DNA of 51,372 nucleotides, taken from Methylotenera sp. (GTDB taxonomy: Bacteria; Pseudomonadota; Gammaproteobacteria; Burkholderiales; Methylophilaceae). Position numbers and translations under genes: made by a program. Positions 25,401 to 35,129 of this stretch are shown here, piece by piece. Every line of letters starts with the position of its first letter. The first letter of the stretch is position 1. Location: NCBI GenBank assembly GCA_021732365.1, contig JAKFVD010000007.1, positions 1 to 51,372 of the forward strand, written 5' to 3'. The notes under the pieces are model-generated. The model had not been told where the DNA came from and ran no database searches. It was given only the letters and a program-made list of their open reading frames with translations.

Positions 25401-26285
25401 ATGCAGTCTAAAACCTCACGTGCCATGCTGGGTGTAGAAGATAACAGCATGATTCCGGTGATTCGCAATCCTCAAAAAGTCACAGAAGACAGCGAAGCAG
25501 TGTTTTATTTCCCTGGCTGCGGCTCAGAGCGTTTGTTCTCAAATGTTGGCCTTGCCACGCAGGCGATGTTATATGAAGTAGGCGCCATCACCGTATTGCC
25601 GCCTGGCTACTTGTGTTGTGGCTACCCACAAACATCAGCAGGCAATCACGATAAAGGTCAAGAAATCACTGCGGATAATCGCGTGCTATTCCATCGCGTT
25701 GCTAATACCTTGAATTATTTGGATATTAAGACGGTTATCGTCTCTTGCGGTACGTGTATGGATCAGCTGCAAAAATACGAGTTTGAGAAGATATTCCCAG
25801 GTTGCAGGCTGTTGGATATTCATGAGTACTTGATGGAAAAAGATATGCGCTTGCAAACAGTAACAGGTACGCGTTATATGTACCATGACCCATGCCATAG
25901 CCCAATGAAAACCTATAAGCCAATGGAAGTGACTAATAAGCTGATGGGTCAAGATGTGCAACTGAACGACAGATGCTGCGGCGAAAGCGGTACCTTCGCG
26001 GCTGCGCGCCCTGATATTGCTACGCAAGTTAAATTCCGTAAGCAAGAAGAGCTTGAAAAGGGCATGCATAAAATGGGCCTAACGGTTGGCAATCCTGAGG
26101 AAAACGTCAAAATTCTGACCAGCTGCCCAAGCTGCCTGCAAGGTCTGGCGCGCTACGGCGATGATACAGGGATAGAAGCAGACTATATTGTGGTTGAAAT
26201 GGCGAAGCATATTCTGGGTGAAAACTGGATGGAAGAATATGTAGAACGGGTGAACAATGGTGGTATTGAGAAAGTTTTGCTGTAA
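22407..26285 (+). CDS. FAD-linked oxidase / Fe-S / CCG-domain fusion (DUF3683 type)
   Basis: 1292 residues. An N-terminal DUF3683 region (about 1-160) is followed by a FAD-binding PCMH domain ([15 protein letters not shown], about 208-222), an FAD-oxidase C-terminal domain ([28 protein letters not shown]), two 4Fe-4S motifs ([11 protein letters not shown] near 823; [12 protein letters not shown] near 885) and two cysteine-rich CCG domains (LCCGYPQ near 1068; RCCGESGTF near 1188). It unites in one chain what GlcD/GlcF do separately, so it probably oxidises a 2-hydroxy acid such as D-lactate or glycolate and passes electrons to the quinone pool. The substrate is not known. The architecture is characteristic of betaproteobacteria. 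Confidence 0.9.
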   Translation: MNAPTPAKILQTEPVPAARLREIPYNYTSFSDREIVIRFLGEEIWDILNDLRGERKTGRSARMLFEVLGDLWVVSRNPYLQDDLLDNPKRRKALIDALYHRIKAIDERNTISNGNEKVQKLVTAATKAVEKFAEDFRQTYDLRKKALAKYSKITRKDNIQFDGLARVSHVTDATDWRVEYPFVVLNPDTEIEIAALVKASIELGLTVIPRGGGTGYTGGAIPLTPLSVVINTEKLDRHTGVQMRTLPGVARQVATIECGAGVVTRRAMEAATEAGLEFACDPTSADASCIGGNVAMNAGGKKAVLWGTALDNLASYRMVTPDATWIEVERLDHNLGKIHDIAMARFKISRFDIDMKTQLGEPEIISIPGPSFRKVGLGKDVTDKFLSGLPGIQKEGCDGLITSATFILHRMPKYVRTIALEFFGNVSHAVPAIVEIKDYLDATAKHTPAVIMAGLEHMDERYIKAVGYATKAARQQRPKMVLIADIASDDENAVGEVASAMVRMCNAKNGEGFIAVSSEARKKFWLDRARTAAIAKHTNAFKINEDVVIPLPKLGDYSDGIEHINIELSIHNKLKLLDALETFMQGDLPFEREEDGSYNLAMVQTKQVMALQLIRDLRAQWRMLANNLDEPVSILGKLGEPFAQYENVFRAIQSYDLRISWKRELKRPMAEIFAGREYQKILNRCDEIHKAVLKSRVFIALHMHAGDGNVHTNIPVNSDDYGMMKQAHDAVDRVMALAKGLNGVISGEHGIGITKMEYLDQATIDNFTAYKNKVDPNGHFNKGKLLAGSGLENAYTPSFGLLEQESIIMEQSAIGEIADDISDCLRCGKCKPVCTTHVPRANLLYSPRNKILGTSLLIEAFLYEEQTRRGISLKHFDEFNDVADHCTVCHKCLNPCPVDIDFGDVSIKMRNFLREQGKKQFNPGTSLGMLFLNAKDPATVKFLRTTVIGWGYKAQNIAHVLAKKFGLLKDKIRPPATVGKPEIKAQVIHFINRPMPRKMQSKTSRAMLGVEDNSMIPVIRNPQKVTEDSEAVFYFPGCGSERLFSNVGLATQAMLYEVGAITVLPPGYLCCGYPQTSAGNHDKGQEITADNRVLFHRVANTLNYLDIKTVIVSCGTCMDQLQKYEFEKIFPGCRLLDIHEYLMEKDMRLQTVTGTRYMYHDPCHSPMKTYKPMEVTNKLMGQDVQLNDRCCGESGTFAAARPDIATQVKFRKQEELEKGMHKMGLTVGNPEENVKILTSCPSCLQGLARYGDDTGIEADYIVVEMAKHILGENWMEEYVERVNNGGIEKVLL

Positions 26286-26342
26286 CTCACAAATAGGCCC
26301 TAGCGCCGCATAGCTCCTCTGACAAAAATCGAAAGGTTCGAT

Positions 26343-26918
26343 ATGCCGACTAATATTACCCATGCAATCCCAGCTCTTGCCATTGGACTGGGAATAGGGC
26401 GACATATTCTACCTTTAAAGGTGATTATAACTGGCGCATTGATAGCCAGTATTCCAGATTTAGACATGATAGGTACTCGGTATTTTAATGTACCTTGGGA
26501 TTCTATTTACGGGCATAGAGGCTACACACACTCCATATTTTTTGCCATTTGTACCGCGTTAATTACAGCACTTTTATTTAGTGGCGTAGTTAATCGCAAA
26601 CATTTTAAACGTTATTTTTTATTTTTTGCATTTTGTATGTTGTCACATGGGCTACTAGATTTCTGTAATGAAGGTGGTTTAGGAGTTGCTTTTCTATGGC
26701 CACTGAGTGATTTGCGCTTTCACTCACTAGTTCAGCCTATCATGAACGTGAATGTATCATTTAGAGGCTTATACCTATCCACTTCAGGCTTGCCTGTTTT
26801 TCTTTCTGAAATATTATGGGTATGGTTGCCATTTTTAGCTTTATATTTAATTTTAAAGTACAAATTGATTGATCAATTAAAGTTGAATATATTGAAAAAT
26901 AAGACAACTCTAAAATAA
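26343..26918 (+). CDS. YdjM/DUF457-family membrane metal-dependent hydrolase
   Basis: 191 residues, about four membrane spans. NITHAIPALAIG, SIPDLDMIG and HRGYTHS (58-64), together with LSHGLLDFCNEGG, give the conserved His/Asp set of the family. Homologues include E. coli YdjM, induced by DNA damage; no LexA box was found here. The function is unknown. Confidence 0.8.
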   Translation: MPTNITHAIPALAIGLGIGRHILPLKVIITGALIASIPDLDMIGTRYFNVPWDSIYGHRGYTHSIFFAICTALITALLFSGVVNRKHFKRYFLFFAFCMLSHGLLDFCNEGGLGVAFLWPLSDLRFHSLVQPIMNVNVSFRGLYLSTSGLPVFLSEILWVWLPFLALYLILKYKLIDQLKLNILKNKTTLK

Positions 26919-26969
26919 CACTCTTATAAAATTAGACACTAGTAAAACAAAACGCCACAAATAATAACT

Positions 26970-27536
26970 ATGATAATTGCAGAGTTTGAAGGTGTATGTA
27001 AACTTGGAATGCCCAATCCTACTTTAGTGGATTGGATAGATGTAACTGTATTTATTTTGGCCATAATAGCATGCTTCAAATCTGCAAAATTAGCCATGCT
27101 ATCCGAGAAAAACTGGTGGTATCGACTATCGGTAATATTGAGTTTGTTACTAATCAATAAATTTTTTTTTATTGATTTTTGTGTGACCCAACTGTTCTCC
27201 AGCCTTGCAAGCCAAGTTGAGCTGTACAGCTTAAGAAGAGGCTTTCAGGCACTGTTAGTCTTAAGCATTTCTGTCGTGTTAATCGTGTCAAGCTATCAAT
27301 TTCAACAAAAGCTCAGTAGATATTCTGTTTATCTAAAGTGGTCTTATTTGGCTTGTGATGGTTTAATCATACTCATGTTATTAAGATTAATTTCACTGCA
27401 TCAAATAGATGCCTTGCTCTATATTGATTGGCTTGGTCTAGGAATTGGCCTGAATTGGATAGTCGAAATTATTTGTAATGCTTTGATTATATTGTTTGCC
27501 TGTATAAATATTCAACAACATCAAAAGTTTAAATAA
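26970..27536 (+). CDS. Hypothetical polytopic membrane protein
   Basis: 188 residues with about five hydrophobic segments and almost no soluble parts. Its stop codon overlaps the start of the next gene (TAATG), which encodes a similar membrane protein: both contain a short NKFF/NKQ-type motif after the second span and comparable spacing of segments. No family is recognised. The pair may form a complex. Confidence 0.6.
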   Translation: MIIAEFEGVCKLGMPNPTLVDWIDVTVFILAIIACFKSAKLAMLSEKNWWYRLSVILSLLLINKFFFIDFCVTQLFSSLASQVELYSLRRGFQALLVLSISVVLIVSSYQFQQKLSRYSVYLKWSYLACDGLIILMLLRLISLHQIDALLYIDWLGLGIGLNWIVEIICNALIILFACINIQQHQKFK

Positions 27537-28234
27537 TGGATTTGCTGTTTTCACATCTGATTGGCGGAGATCCAACTTTTTTAGGCTGGGTTATCACTAC
27601 ACTATATTTAATCCTTGTATTTCGTTGTGCTACTAAATTACAAGCAGCCAGAAACCAACATGATCGCTACCTATTTTGGTTAACCTTATTGATTGTTTTT
27701 TTATTGTTAGGTGTCAATAAACAGCTAGATTTGCAAACGCCATTTTTGATTCATTTAAAAATTCTTGCGGTCGAATTGGGCTTATTGTCACAGAAGTTAC
27801 TATTAAAGCTAACGTTTTTATTGTTTGCTGCATGTTTTTTGCTGTTATTAATCTGGGTGGGAAAGCGAGAACTGGCATCATCAATTAGGCGTTACAGAAT
27901 AGTTTGGTTAGGTTTGTTGCTTTTGTTTGCATTTATTTTTACGCGGGCAGTAATATTTAATCGTTTATTTTCGGCTGATGATCAGTTGGCCAACCATTGG
28001 AGTACCAAACTTGAATTATTAGCTCAGATTGTTATTTTAGTGGGTAGTTTTAGGGGCAAAACTTTTAAGCCTGAGTCTATTGGGTTAGCAAGCGCAGTAA
28101 CAATTGATCAGGCAGAATCAGATGCGCTGCCTGCGCGTTGCCCGCAATGCGGACAGCACACTATAGCAAAAGCAGTTGCTAATAGAGTATTTAAGTGTAA
28201 AAAGTGCAGTACCGTATTTACAGTGCACAAATAA
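27536..28234 (+). CDS. Hypothetical membrane protein with C-terminal zinc ribbon
   Basis: 232 residues. About five membrane spans are followed by a cytoplasmic tail with a rubredoxin-like zinc ribbon: Cys202, Cys205, Cys221 and Cys224 (CPQCG...KCKKC). It is translationally coupled to the gene upstream. The ribbon probably binds zinc and a protein or nucleic acid partner. pyrD follows 45 bp downstream in the same direction. Confidence 0.6.
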   Translation: MDLLFSHLIGGDPTFLGWVITTLYLILVFRCATKLQAARNQHDRYLFWLTLLIVFLLLGVNKQLDLQTPFLIHLKILAVELGLLSQKLLLKLTFLLFAACFLLLLIWVGKRELASSIRRYRIVWLGLLLLFAFIFTRAVIFNRLFSADDQLANHWSTKLELLAQIVILVGSFRGKTFKPESIGLASAVTIDQAESDALPARCPQCGQHTIAKAVANRVFKCKKCSTVFTVHK

Positions 28235-28279
28235 CCTTATTATTATCATTACTTAACCCTACAATTAACTACGACCAAT

Positions 28280-29296
28280 ATGTCACTATATAACTTTATT
28301 AAGCCTGCATTATTTCAATTAGATGCTGAAATTGCCCACGATATCACGCTTAAAAGTTTGAAATGGGCTGATAAATCAGGGATTATCGGTTTATATCCTA
28401 AAGCACCAATTTGCCAGCCGCGCCAAGTAATGGGATTAACTTTCCCCAACACTGTGGGGCTAGCTGCAGGCTTAGACAAAAATGGTGCCGTCATAGACGG
28501 CATGGCCGCATTAGGTTTTGGGTTTATTGAAGTAGGCACTGTAACCCCGCGCGCTCAGCCTGGTAACCCCAAGCCGCGATTATTTAGAGTGAAAGAGGCG
28601 CAAGGTATTGTGAATCGCTTTGGGTTTAATAACTTGGGTGTGGATAATTTAGTTAACAATGTAAAATCTGCAAAATATCGTGGCATTCTTGGCATTAACA
28701 TTGGTAAGAATTTTGATACGCCAATTGAAAATGCGGTAAATGATTATTTAATTTGCATGCAAAAAGTGTATGCGTACGCGAGTTACATTACAGTCAACAT
28801 TTCTTCGCCCAACACTAAAAATTTACGTGCTTTACAAGAAAAAGAAGCTTTATCCAGCTTGCTCGCTAGGTTAAAACTAGAACAAACTAAATTAGCGCAA
28901 CAACATGGCAAGTATGTGCCAATAACATTAAAAATAGCGCCTGATTTAACCTTAGAACAAGTAATTGAAATTGCAGATTTGTTAATGCAGCACCAAATAG
29001 ATGGCGTGATTGCCACCAATACTACCTTAGCGCGCGATGCGGTTAAGGGTATGCAAAATGCAGATGAAACAGGCGGGTTATCAGGTGCGCCAGTGCGTAA
29101 TCAATCCACATTAGTTATTCAACAGCTTTCAAAGCAGCTGCAAGGCGCGCTACCGATTATAGGTGTGGGAGGCATATTAAGCGGCGCAGATGCTGTTGAA
29201 AAAATTGCCGCTGGTGCGAGTTTGGTACAAGTGTATAGTGGGCTCATTTATAAAGGGCCAAAGCTAGTGCATGATATTTGCGAAATATTAGGCTAA
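28280..29296 (+). CDS. pyrD: Dihydroorotate dehydrogenase (quinone), class 2
   Basis: 338 residues. It has the N-terminal helical membrane-association segment of class 2 enzymes, then FMN-site motifs: [34 protein letters not shown] (with the catalytic Ser region), IATNTT and [11 protein letters not shown]. It oxidises dihydroorotate to orotate with ubiquinone, in pyrimidine synthesis. A large AT-rich palindrome follows the stop. Confidence 0.96.
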   Translation: MSLYNFIKPALFQLDAEIAHDITLKSLKWADKSGIIGLYPKAPICQPRQVMGLTFPNTVGLAAGLDKNGAVIDGMAALGFGFIEVGTVTPRAQPGNPKPRLFRVKEAQGIVNRFGFNNLGVDNLVNNVKSAKYRGILGINIGKNFDTPIENAVNDYLICMQKVYAYASYITVNISSPNTKNLRALQEKEALSSLLARLKLEQTKLAQQHGKYVPITLKIAPDLTLEQVIEIADLLMQHQIDGVIATNTTLARDAVKGMQNADETGGLSGAPVRNQSTLVIQQLSKQLQGALPIIGVGGILSGADAVEKIAAGASLVQVYSGLIYKGPKLVHDICEILG

Positions 29297-29307
29297 ATAA
29301 ATCAAAT

Positions 29308-29344
29308 ACTTAACACTATTTTTTACCTAAAAATAGTGTTAAGT
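29308..29344. terminator. Perfect 16-bp palindrome after pyrD
   Basis: ACTTAACACTATTTTT (29308-29323) and AAAAATAGTGTTAAGT (29329-29344) flank TACCT. No T-run follows on the plus strand, so termination is likely but not classical. The ends match the palindrome at 38670-38706. Confidence 0.55.
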
Positions 29345-29357
29345 TAACTGAGGTTTT

Positions 29358-29966
29358 ATGCTTCCCATTTTATATTCCTACCGCCGTTGCCCTTATGCCA
29401 TGCGTGCTAGGCTGGCGATTTATATTGCAAAAATTGCCGTTGAAATTCGTGAAATATCTTTACGCGATAAGCCAGCGCAGATGTTGCAAGTTTCGTTCAA
29501 AGGCACTGTGCCAGTGTTGGTGCTGCCAAATGGCGTGGTTATTGAGCAGAGCTTGGACATCATGATGTGGGCTTTGCAACAAATGGACCCGCATGATTGG
29601 TTAAATGCCGATTTGAATAAAGCGCATGCATTAATTACTGAAAATGACACCTACTTTAAGCAAGCATTAGATTGCTATAAATACCCTGAACGCTATCAGC
29701 AAGCGAGTCAAGCCTACTACCGCCAGCAAGGTGAAGTGTTTCTGCAGCAGCTAGAAAACTTGCTCAACCAACATATTTATTTGCTTAAAGACACTGCCAG
29801 CTTGGCTGATATGGCGATTTTTCCTTTTGTGCGCCAGTTTGCAGCAGTTGATTCAGCTTGGTTTGAATATTCAAACTATCCCAAATTGCAAATATGGCTT
29901 AACACTTTAATGCACTCAGATTTGTTTGAGCGTGTGATGAAAAAACAGCCAACTTACTTTGCGTAA
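29358..29966 (+). CDS. Glutathione S-transferase
   Basis: 202 residues. The thioredoxin-like N-terminal domain starts SYRRCPYAMRARLAI, with a potential catalytic Cys, and has GTVPVLVLPNGVVIEQSLDI for glutathione binding. A helical C-terminal domain follows (DTASLADMAIFPFVRQF). It probably conjugates or reduces an electrophile with glutathione; the substrate is unknown. The last codons also encode, on the other strand, the terminator of clpA. Confidence 0.9.
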   Translation: MLPILYSYRRCPYAMRARLAIYIAKIAVEIREISLRDKPAQMLQVSFKGTVPVLVLPNGVVIEQSLDIMMWALQQMDPHDWLNADLNKAHALITENDTYFKQALDCYKYPERYQQASQAYYRQQGEVFLQQLENLLNQHIYLLKDTASLADMAIFPFVRQFAAVDSAWFEYSNYPKLQIWLNTLMHSDLFERVMKKQPTYFA

Positions 29967-29976
29967 ATTGGCTGTT
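29940..29976 (-). terminator. clpA terminator, overlapping the GST 3' end
   Basis: On the minus strand AACAGCCAATTTAC (29976-29963) pairs with GTAAGTTGGCTGTT (29957-29944) with one mismatch, followed by a T-run. It lies within the last GST codons and stop. Confidence 0.75.
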
Positions 29977-29991
29977 CAGAAACTGTTAAGT

Positions 29992-32265
29992 TTATTCAGC
30001 AGTTGCTAATTCAGCAGCTTGTTTATCTTGAATAAACACCAATTTAACTTGATCTTTATCGTCAATATCCACATGCACCGCGCCACCGTTTGCTAATTTA
30101 CCAAAAAGTAATTCATCAGCTAATGCTTTGCGAATCGTATCTTGAATCAAACGCGCCATTGGTCTTGCGCCCATTTGAGGGTCAAACCCTTTTTTGCCAA
30201 GATAAGATTTTAGTGCGTCGCTAAACGTGACATCCACTTTTTTCTCATGTAATTGGTCTTCTAGTTGCATTAAGAATTTATCCACCACGCGGATGATAAT
30301 ATCTTGTGTCAAGCTGCCGAATGAAACAGTTGCATCTAAACGATTACGGAACTCTGGGCTAAATAAACGTTTAATATCCGCAGCTTCATCACCTGCCTCT
30401 TTAGAGTTTGTGAAACCAATGCTGGATTTTGATAGATTCTCGGCGCCTGCATTGGTGGTCATAATAATCGTTACATTTCTAAAATCCGCTTTACGGCCAT
30501 TATTATCCGTTAAGGTGCCATGATCCATCACTTGCAGCAGAATATTGAAAATATCCGGATGCGCTTTTTCAATCTCATCCAATAACAATACGCTGTAAGG
30601 CTGTTTAGTAATCGCTTCAGTCATCAAACCGCCCTGCTCAAAACCTACATAGCCTGGCGGCGCACCAATCAAGCGCGAAACCGCATGGCGTTCCATGTAC
30701 TCACTCATATCAAAGCGAATCAATTCCACGCCCATAATATAAGCCAATTGTTTGGCGACTTCAGTTTTACCCACGCCAGTTGGGCCGCTGAATAAGAAGC
30801 TACCAATCGGTTTATTGTTAGCGCCCAAGCCGCTACGTGCCATTTTAACGGCAGAAGTCAGTACTTCAATGGCTTTATCTTGGCCAAACACCACGGCTTT
30901 TAAATCACGCTCTAATGTTTTAAGCGCGCTACGGTCATCGCTAGAAATATTTTTAGGTGGAATGCGCGCAATTTTGGCGACAATGTCTTCAATCTCTTTA
31001 TTACCGATGACCTTTTTCTGTTTGTTTTTAGGCAAAATGCGTTGCGCAGCACCTGCTTCATCAATCACATCAATCGCTTTATCCGGCAAGTGCCTGTCAT
31101 TAATGTATTTAGCAGCAAGCTCTGCCGCAGTGGTTAACGCGCTGGCACTGTATTTTACTTTGTGATGTTCTTCAAAGCGGGTTTTTAAGCCTTTTAAAAT
31201 CTCAATGGTTTCTGCAATGCTAGGTTCTACCACGTCCACTTTTTGGAAGCGACGTGAAAGTGCATGGTCTTTTTCAAAAATACCGCGATATTCTTGGTAG
31301 GTCGTCGCACCAATGCACTTAAGCGTGCCGTTTGAAAGTGCAGGTTTAAGCAAATTTGAAGCGTCCAGCGTACCACCGCTGGCTGCACCTGCGCCGATTA
31401 AGGTATGGATTTCATCAATAAATAAAATCGCATCTGGTTTTTCTGCTAGCTGTTTCATCACCGCTTTTAAGCGCTGTTCAAAATCACCGCGATATTTAGT
31501 GCCAGCCAATAATGCGCCCATGTCCAGCGAATAAACTGTAGCATTGGCTAATACTTCTGGGATATCTTTTTCAACAATGCGACGTGCTAAGCCTTCTGCA
31601 ATCGCCGTTTTACCTACGCCTGCCTCACCAACCAATAGCGGGTTATTTTTGCGGCGGCGGCATAATGTTTGAATCACACGCTCAATTTCTGGGCCGCGAC
31701 CGATTAATGGATCAATTTTACCAGCCAATACTTGGGTGTTTAAGTTAAGGGTAAAGTTTTCTAGTGCGCCATTTGGCGCTGCCTCCGCTTCAGACTCTGT
31801 ATCGGCACCTTCAGGTTTTGCGTCACCCTCTGGAATTTTAGCGACGCCATGCGAAATAAAGTTAACCACATCTAAGCGCGTAATTCCTTGTTGATGCAAG
31901 AAAAATACCGCGTGCGAGTCCTTTTCACCAAAAATGGCAACCAACACATTAGCGCCAGTCACTTCTTTTTTGCCACTAGATTGCACATGCAACATGGCGC
32001 GTTGAATGACGCGTTGAAAGCCCAATGTCGGCTGAGTATCCACTTCTTCTGTGCCGTTGACTGTAGGCGTATGCTCTTCAATATAGTGGTTGAGCTCGGT
32101 GCGCAATACATCGAATTTTGCACCACATGCGCGCAGCACTTCTGCAGCAGTTGGGTTATCAATCATCGCCAATAGCAAATGTTCAACCGTAATCAGCTCA
32201 TGACGCTTTTGTCGCGCATCCATAAATGCCATATGTAGGCTTACTTCAAGTTCTTGCGCTATCAT
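29992..32265 (-). CDS. clpA: ClpA, AAA+ unfoldase of the ClpAP protease
   Basis: 757 residues. Clp N domain (1-145), an acidic linker ([13 protein letters not shown]), AAA domain 1 with Walker A GEAGVGKT (213-220), and AAA domain 2 with GPTGVGKT near 485-492 and the sensor/ClpB_D2 region. It unfolds substrates for ClpP. The gene order clpS then clpA on the same strand matches E. coli; clpP is not in the window. Confidence 0.96.
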   Translation of the reverse strand: MIAQELEVSLHMAFMDARQKRHELITVEHLLLAMIDNPTAAEVLRACGAKFDVLRTELNHYIEEHTPTVNGTEEVDTQPTLGFQRVIQRAMLHVQSSGKKEVTGANVLVAIFGEKDSHAVFFLHQQGITRLDVVNFISHGVAKIPEGDAKPEGADTESEAEAAPNGALENFTLNLNTQVLAGKIDPLIGRGPEIERVIQTLCRRRKNNPLLVGEAGVGKTAIAEGLARRIVEKDIPEVLANATVYSLDMGALLAGTKYRGDFEQRLKAVMKQLAEKPDAILFIDEIHTLIGAGAASGGTLDASNLLKPALSNGTLKCIGATTYQEYRGIFEKDHALSRRFQKVDVVEPSIAETIEILKGLKTRFEEHHKVKYSASALTTAAELAAKYINDRHLPDKAIDVIDEAGAAQRILPKNKQKKVIGNKEIEDIVAKIARIPPKNISSDDRSALKTLERDLKAVVFGQDKAIEVLTSAVKMARSGLGANNKPIGSFLFSGPTGVGKTEVAKQLAYIMGVELIRFDMSEYMERHAVSRLIGAPPGYVGFEQGGLMTEAITKQPYSVLLLDEIEKAHPDIFNILLQVMDHGTLTDNNGRKADFRNVTIIMTTNAGAENLSKSSIGFTNSKEAGDEAADIKRLFSPEFRNRLDATVSFGSLTQDIIIRVVDKFLMQLEDQLHEKKVDVTFSDALKSYLGKKGFDPQMGARPMARLIQDTIRKALADELLFGKLANGGAVHVDIDDKDQVKLVFIQDKQAAELATAE

Positions 32266-32362
32266 TTGTTTACCTTAACTTTCATTCAACTGAGGCTGAT
32301 ACTTTCACTTCTTAGCTAATTTGCCACCAGCTTATGCTAGTACATTTTAATCTATCGCCAGC

Positions 32363-32674
32363 TCAGGCTGGCTCTGTCACACACTGCAACGGATGTTGCG
32401 ATTCTTTAGCATGTATTAATACCTGTTTCATTTTGGTTTCAGCGATGTCTTGCGGATAAACGCCACACACGCCCACTCCCTCTGTATGCACTTTGAGCAT
32501 AATTTGCGTCGCTTGTTCACGACTTTTATTAAAAAAACGTTCAATAGTCTCAACTACAAATTCCATGGGCGTGTAGTCATCGTTTAGTAACAACACTTTA
32601 TACATCGCGGGTAATTTTGGTTTAACCGCGCTGGGTTTGATTGCAAGGTCTTGGTTAGGGTTTGTGTTAGCCAT
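32363..32674 (-). CDS. clpS: ClpS, N-end rule adaptor
   Basis: 103 residues. [24 protein letters not shown] and [16 protein letters not shown] are the binding-pocket and ClpA-docking regions. It delivers proteins with destabilising N-termini to ClpAP. It lies 97 bp upstream of clpA. Confidence 0.96.
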   Translation of the reverse strand: MANTNPNQDLAIKPSAVKPKLPAMYKVLLLNDDYTPMEFVVETIERFFNKSREQATQIMLKVHTEGVGVCGVYPQDIAETKMKQVLIHAKESQHPLQCVTEPA

Positions 32675-32776
32675 TTGCTGCTTTGTTAAATACTTAATTG
32701 TATTTTGAGCCGACTACAAAAAATTTCAAGCCCAATTTGAGTAGGGCTATTGAATTAGGTGTGAATTAGGTGTGAT

Positions 32777-34048
32777 TTAAGGAAAGATTTTGACGCTTTT
32801 GACGATTCTATCTTGGGTTTGCATGATTTCAATCGTGTGATTGTTGATTCTAAAGCTGGTACTTGGTTCTGGGATGTCTTCAAAATGTTCAAGAATCAAA
32901 CCGTTTAGCGTGCGCGGACCATCAAGCGGAAAGTTGAGATTGAGTTTTTTGTTCAAATCGCGCAGTGCGCTGCTACCATCCACCAGCCAACTACCATCGG
33001 CTTCCTTGCGGTAGCTGCCAACGCGGCTGGGAGATTGGGTTGTAAAGTCGCCAATCACTTCTTCCAAAATATCTTCTAGCGTGACTAAGCCTTTAAATTC
33101 GCCATATTCATCTACCACCAAAGCGATGCGTTCTTGGTTTTCTTGAAACTGTTGAATTTGCGTGTAAAGCGGGGTGCCAGATGGCACAAAATAAGGTTCA
33201 CTGATAATTTCACGTAAGGCTTCTTTACTAATTTCTGCATCTTGCTGATAACTACGCAGTTGATTGATGACTTTTCGTACATGAATAATGCCGATAATTT
33301 CTTCATTATCGCCCTCGCGTGCAGGCAGGCGAGTGTGATGACTATTTGAAATGCGTTGTAAAATATCATCAATTGGCGCATCAAAATCAATTACTTCTAC
33401 TTGTGTGTGTGCGGTCATTACGTCATCGACTGTAATTTTTTCTAGGTCAAACAAGTTCAGTAAAATGGTACGGTGCTTCTTTGGCATAAAGTGGCCTGCA
33501 TCCGTCACGATGCTACGCAGCTCATCCATGGTGAGCGATTGACTACTTTCGCTAAAGTTAATATTAACTCTCAGTATTTTGAGCAAACCTTCTACAAACA
33601 AATTTACAAACCAAACCGCGGGGTAGAGCACTTTTAAAAGCGGATACAAAACATAACTGCATAAAATACCTAATTTTTCTGGGTAAGCTGCCGCAATCAC
33701 TTTAGGCGAGATTTCACTAAAGACTAAAATGGCAAAGGTCACAGACAACGTGCCTATCATCAGCACCCACTCACCTTCGCCAAATAATTCAACGGTAATA
33801 ATGGTAACCAATGTTGCCGATGCAGCGTTGGCAAAGTTGTTGCAGAGCAGAATGACACCAAGTAATTTGTCGGTTTTTGCTAACAGGCTGCTAGCTAAGC
33901 GCGCACCACGATTGCCTTCCTTGACCAAGTGCCGTAACCGATAACGGTTAAGTGACATTAAGCTGGTTTCAGCAACAGAGAAAAAGCCAGAGATAAGTAG
34001 AAGCAAGGCTAGAATGCCAAGCTGATAGGGGATCGGAATGTTATCCAA
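32777..34048 (-). CDS. CorC/HlyC-family protein (DUF21-CBS-CBS-CorC_HlyC)
   Basis: 423 residues. The N-terminal DUF21 domain has about three spans (SVAETSLMSLNRYRLRHL, RGARLASSLLAKTDKLLGVILL). Two CBS domains span about 205-325, and a CorC/HlyC FAD-PCMH-like C-terminal domain follows (SYRKEADGSWLVDGSSALRDL). The family is linked to magnesium or cobalt export and is often misnamed hemolysin. It resembles CorB of E. coli. Confidence 0.88.
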   Translation of the reverse strand: MDNIPIPYQLGILALLLLISGFFSVAETSLMSLNRYRLRHLVKEGNRGARLASSLLAKTDKLLGVILLCNNFANAASATLVTIITVELFGEGEWVLMIGTLSVTFAILVFSEISPKVIAAAYPEKLGILCSYVLYPLLKVLYPAVWFVNLFVEGLLKILRVNINFSESSQSLTMDELRSIVTDAGHFMPKKHRTILLNLFDLEKITVDDVMTAHTQVEVIDFDAPIDDILQRISNSHHTRLPAREGDNEEIIGIIHVRKVINQLRSYQQDAEISKEALREIISEPYFVPSGTPLYTQIQQFQENQERIALVVDEYGEFKGLVTLEDILEEVIGDFTTQSPSRVGSYRKEADGSWLVDGSSALRDLNKKLNLNFPLDGPRTLNGLILEHFEDIPEPSTSFRINNHTIEIMQTQDRIVKSVKIFP

Positions 34049-34064
34049 GTAGTGTAAAAATCAA

Positions 34065-34097
34065 AAATGAACAGGTGATTAGTTTACCTGTTCATTT
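34065..34097 (-). terminator. Terminator after secF
   Basis: Arms AAATGAACAGGT (34065-34076) and ACCTGTTCATTT (34086-34097) are perfect over 12 bp. On the minus strand they are followed by TTTTTGATTTTT, closing the yajC-secD-secF operon. Confidence 0.85.
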
Positions 34098-34141
34098 ACT
34101 TAAAAATCAAGCAGTTAAGTATGAATTATTGAATATTGCTA

Positions 34142-35101
34142 TTAAGAAAGCGCTTCAGTTGCATTATCAGCATCTTTTTTATCAGACTCTTTCTTTTCCA
34201 CATCGCCGATTAAATTAGCGCGATTCACACCCAGCCACATGGCGATTGGGCAAGCGACCAACACTGAAGAGTAGATACCAAACAAAATACCAATAGTGAG
34301 CGCTAAGGCAAAGTTATGTAGTACTTCGCCGCCGAATAGCAACATAGAACCCACCATAGTTTGTGTCATCAAGTGCGTAATCACAGTGCGGCTCATGGTA
34401 CGGGTAATCGCATTATCAATTACTTGTACCACGTTGGCTTTGCGCATTTTGCGGAAATTTTCGCGTACGCGGTCAAACACCACCACCGATTCGTTCACTG
34501 AGTAACCCAATACCGCCAGAATGGCGGCCAGTACGGTTAAGTTAAACTCCCATTGAAAGAAAGCAAAAAAGCCTAAAATAATGACTACATCGTGCATGTT
34601 TGCAATGATGGCGGCTACTGCAAAACGCCATTCAAAGCGAATCGCCAAGTAAGCCATAATGCCAGCACAAACCAGCAATAAAGCCAAGCCACCGCTTTCA
34701 TAAAGTTCATCACCCACTTGTGAGCCAACCGATTCCACGCGACGCACTTCAGCGGTTGCGTCTGCTTCTTTTAAAGCTTTAGTTACTGTTTCAGATAGTT
34801 GCGCAATCGACATTTCTTTTTTGAGTGGCAAGCGAATCAGTACATCGTGGCTGGTACCAAAATTTTGCACCGTAGCATCTTTCAAGCCGATTGAATCAAC
34901 CGCTTTACGGATGCTATCGATATTAGCACTTTGCGGATAATTGACTTCCATCACCGTGCCACCAGTAAAATCTACGCCGTAATTCAGGCCTTTTGACCAC
35001 AGAAAAAATACTGCGAGTAAAAAAGTGATGAGCGAGATAGCCGTGGTTAAACGGCCATAGCTCATAAACGGGATATCTTTTTTAATTCTGAATAATTCCA
35101 T
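34142..35101 (-). CDS. secF: Protein translocase subunit SecF
   Basis: 319 residues, six spans. It has the family motif NYGVDFTGGTVMEV and a periplasmic first loop, then GYSVNESVVVFDRVREN. Together with SecD it uses the proton gradient to complete protein export through SecYEG. It lies 28 bp downstream of secD. Confidence 0.97.
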   Translation of the reverse strand: MELFRIKKDIPFMSYGRLTTAISLITFLLAVFFLWSKGLNYGVDFTGGTVMEVNYPQSANIDSIRKAVDSIGLKDATVQNFGTSHDVLIRLPLKKEMSIAQLSETVTKALKEADATAEVRRVESVGSQVGDELYESGGLALLLVCAGIMAYLAIRFEWRFAVAAIIANMHDVVIILGFFAFFQWEFNLTVLAAILAVLGYSVNESVVVFDRVRENFRKMRKANVVQVIDNAITRTMSRTVITHLMTQTMVGSMLLFGGEVLHNFALALTIGILFGIYSSVLVACPIAMWLGVNRANLIGDVEKKESDKKDADNATEALS

Positions 35102-35129
35102 AATCTACTCTATCTAAAAAAAGCAGCTA

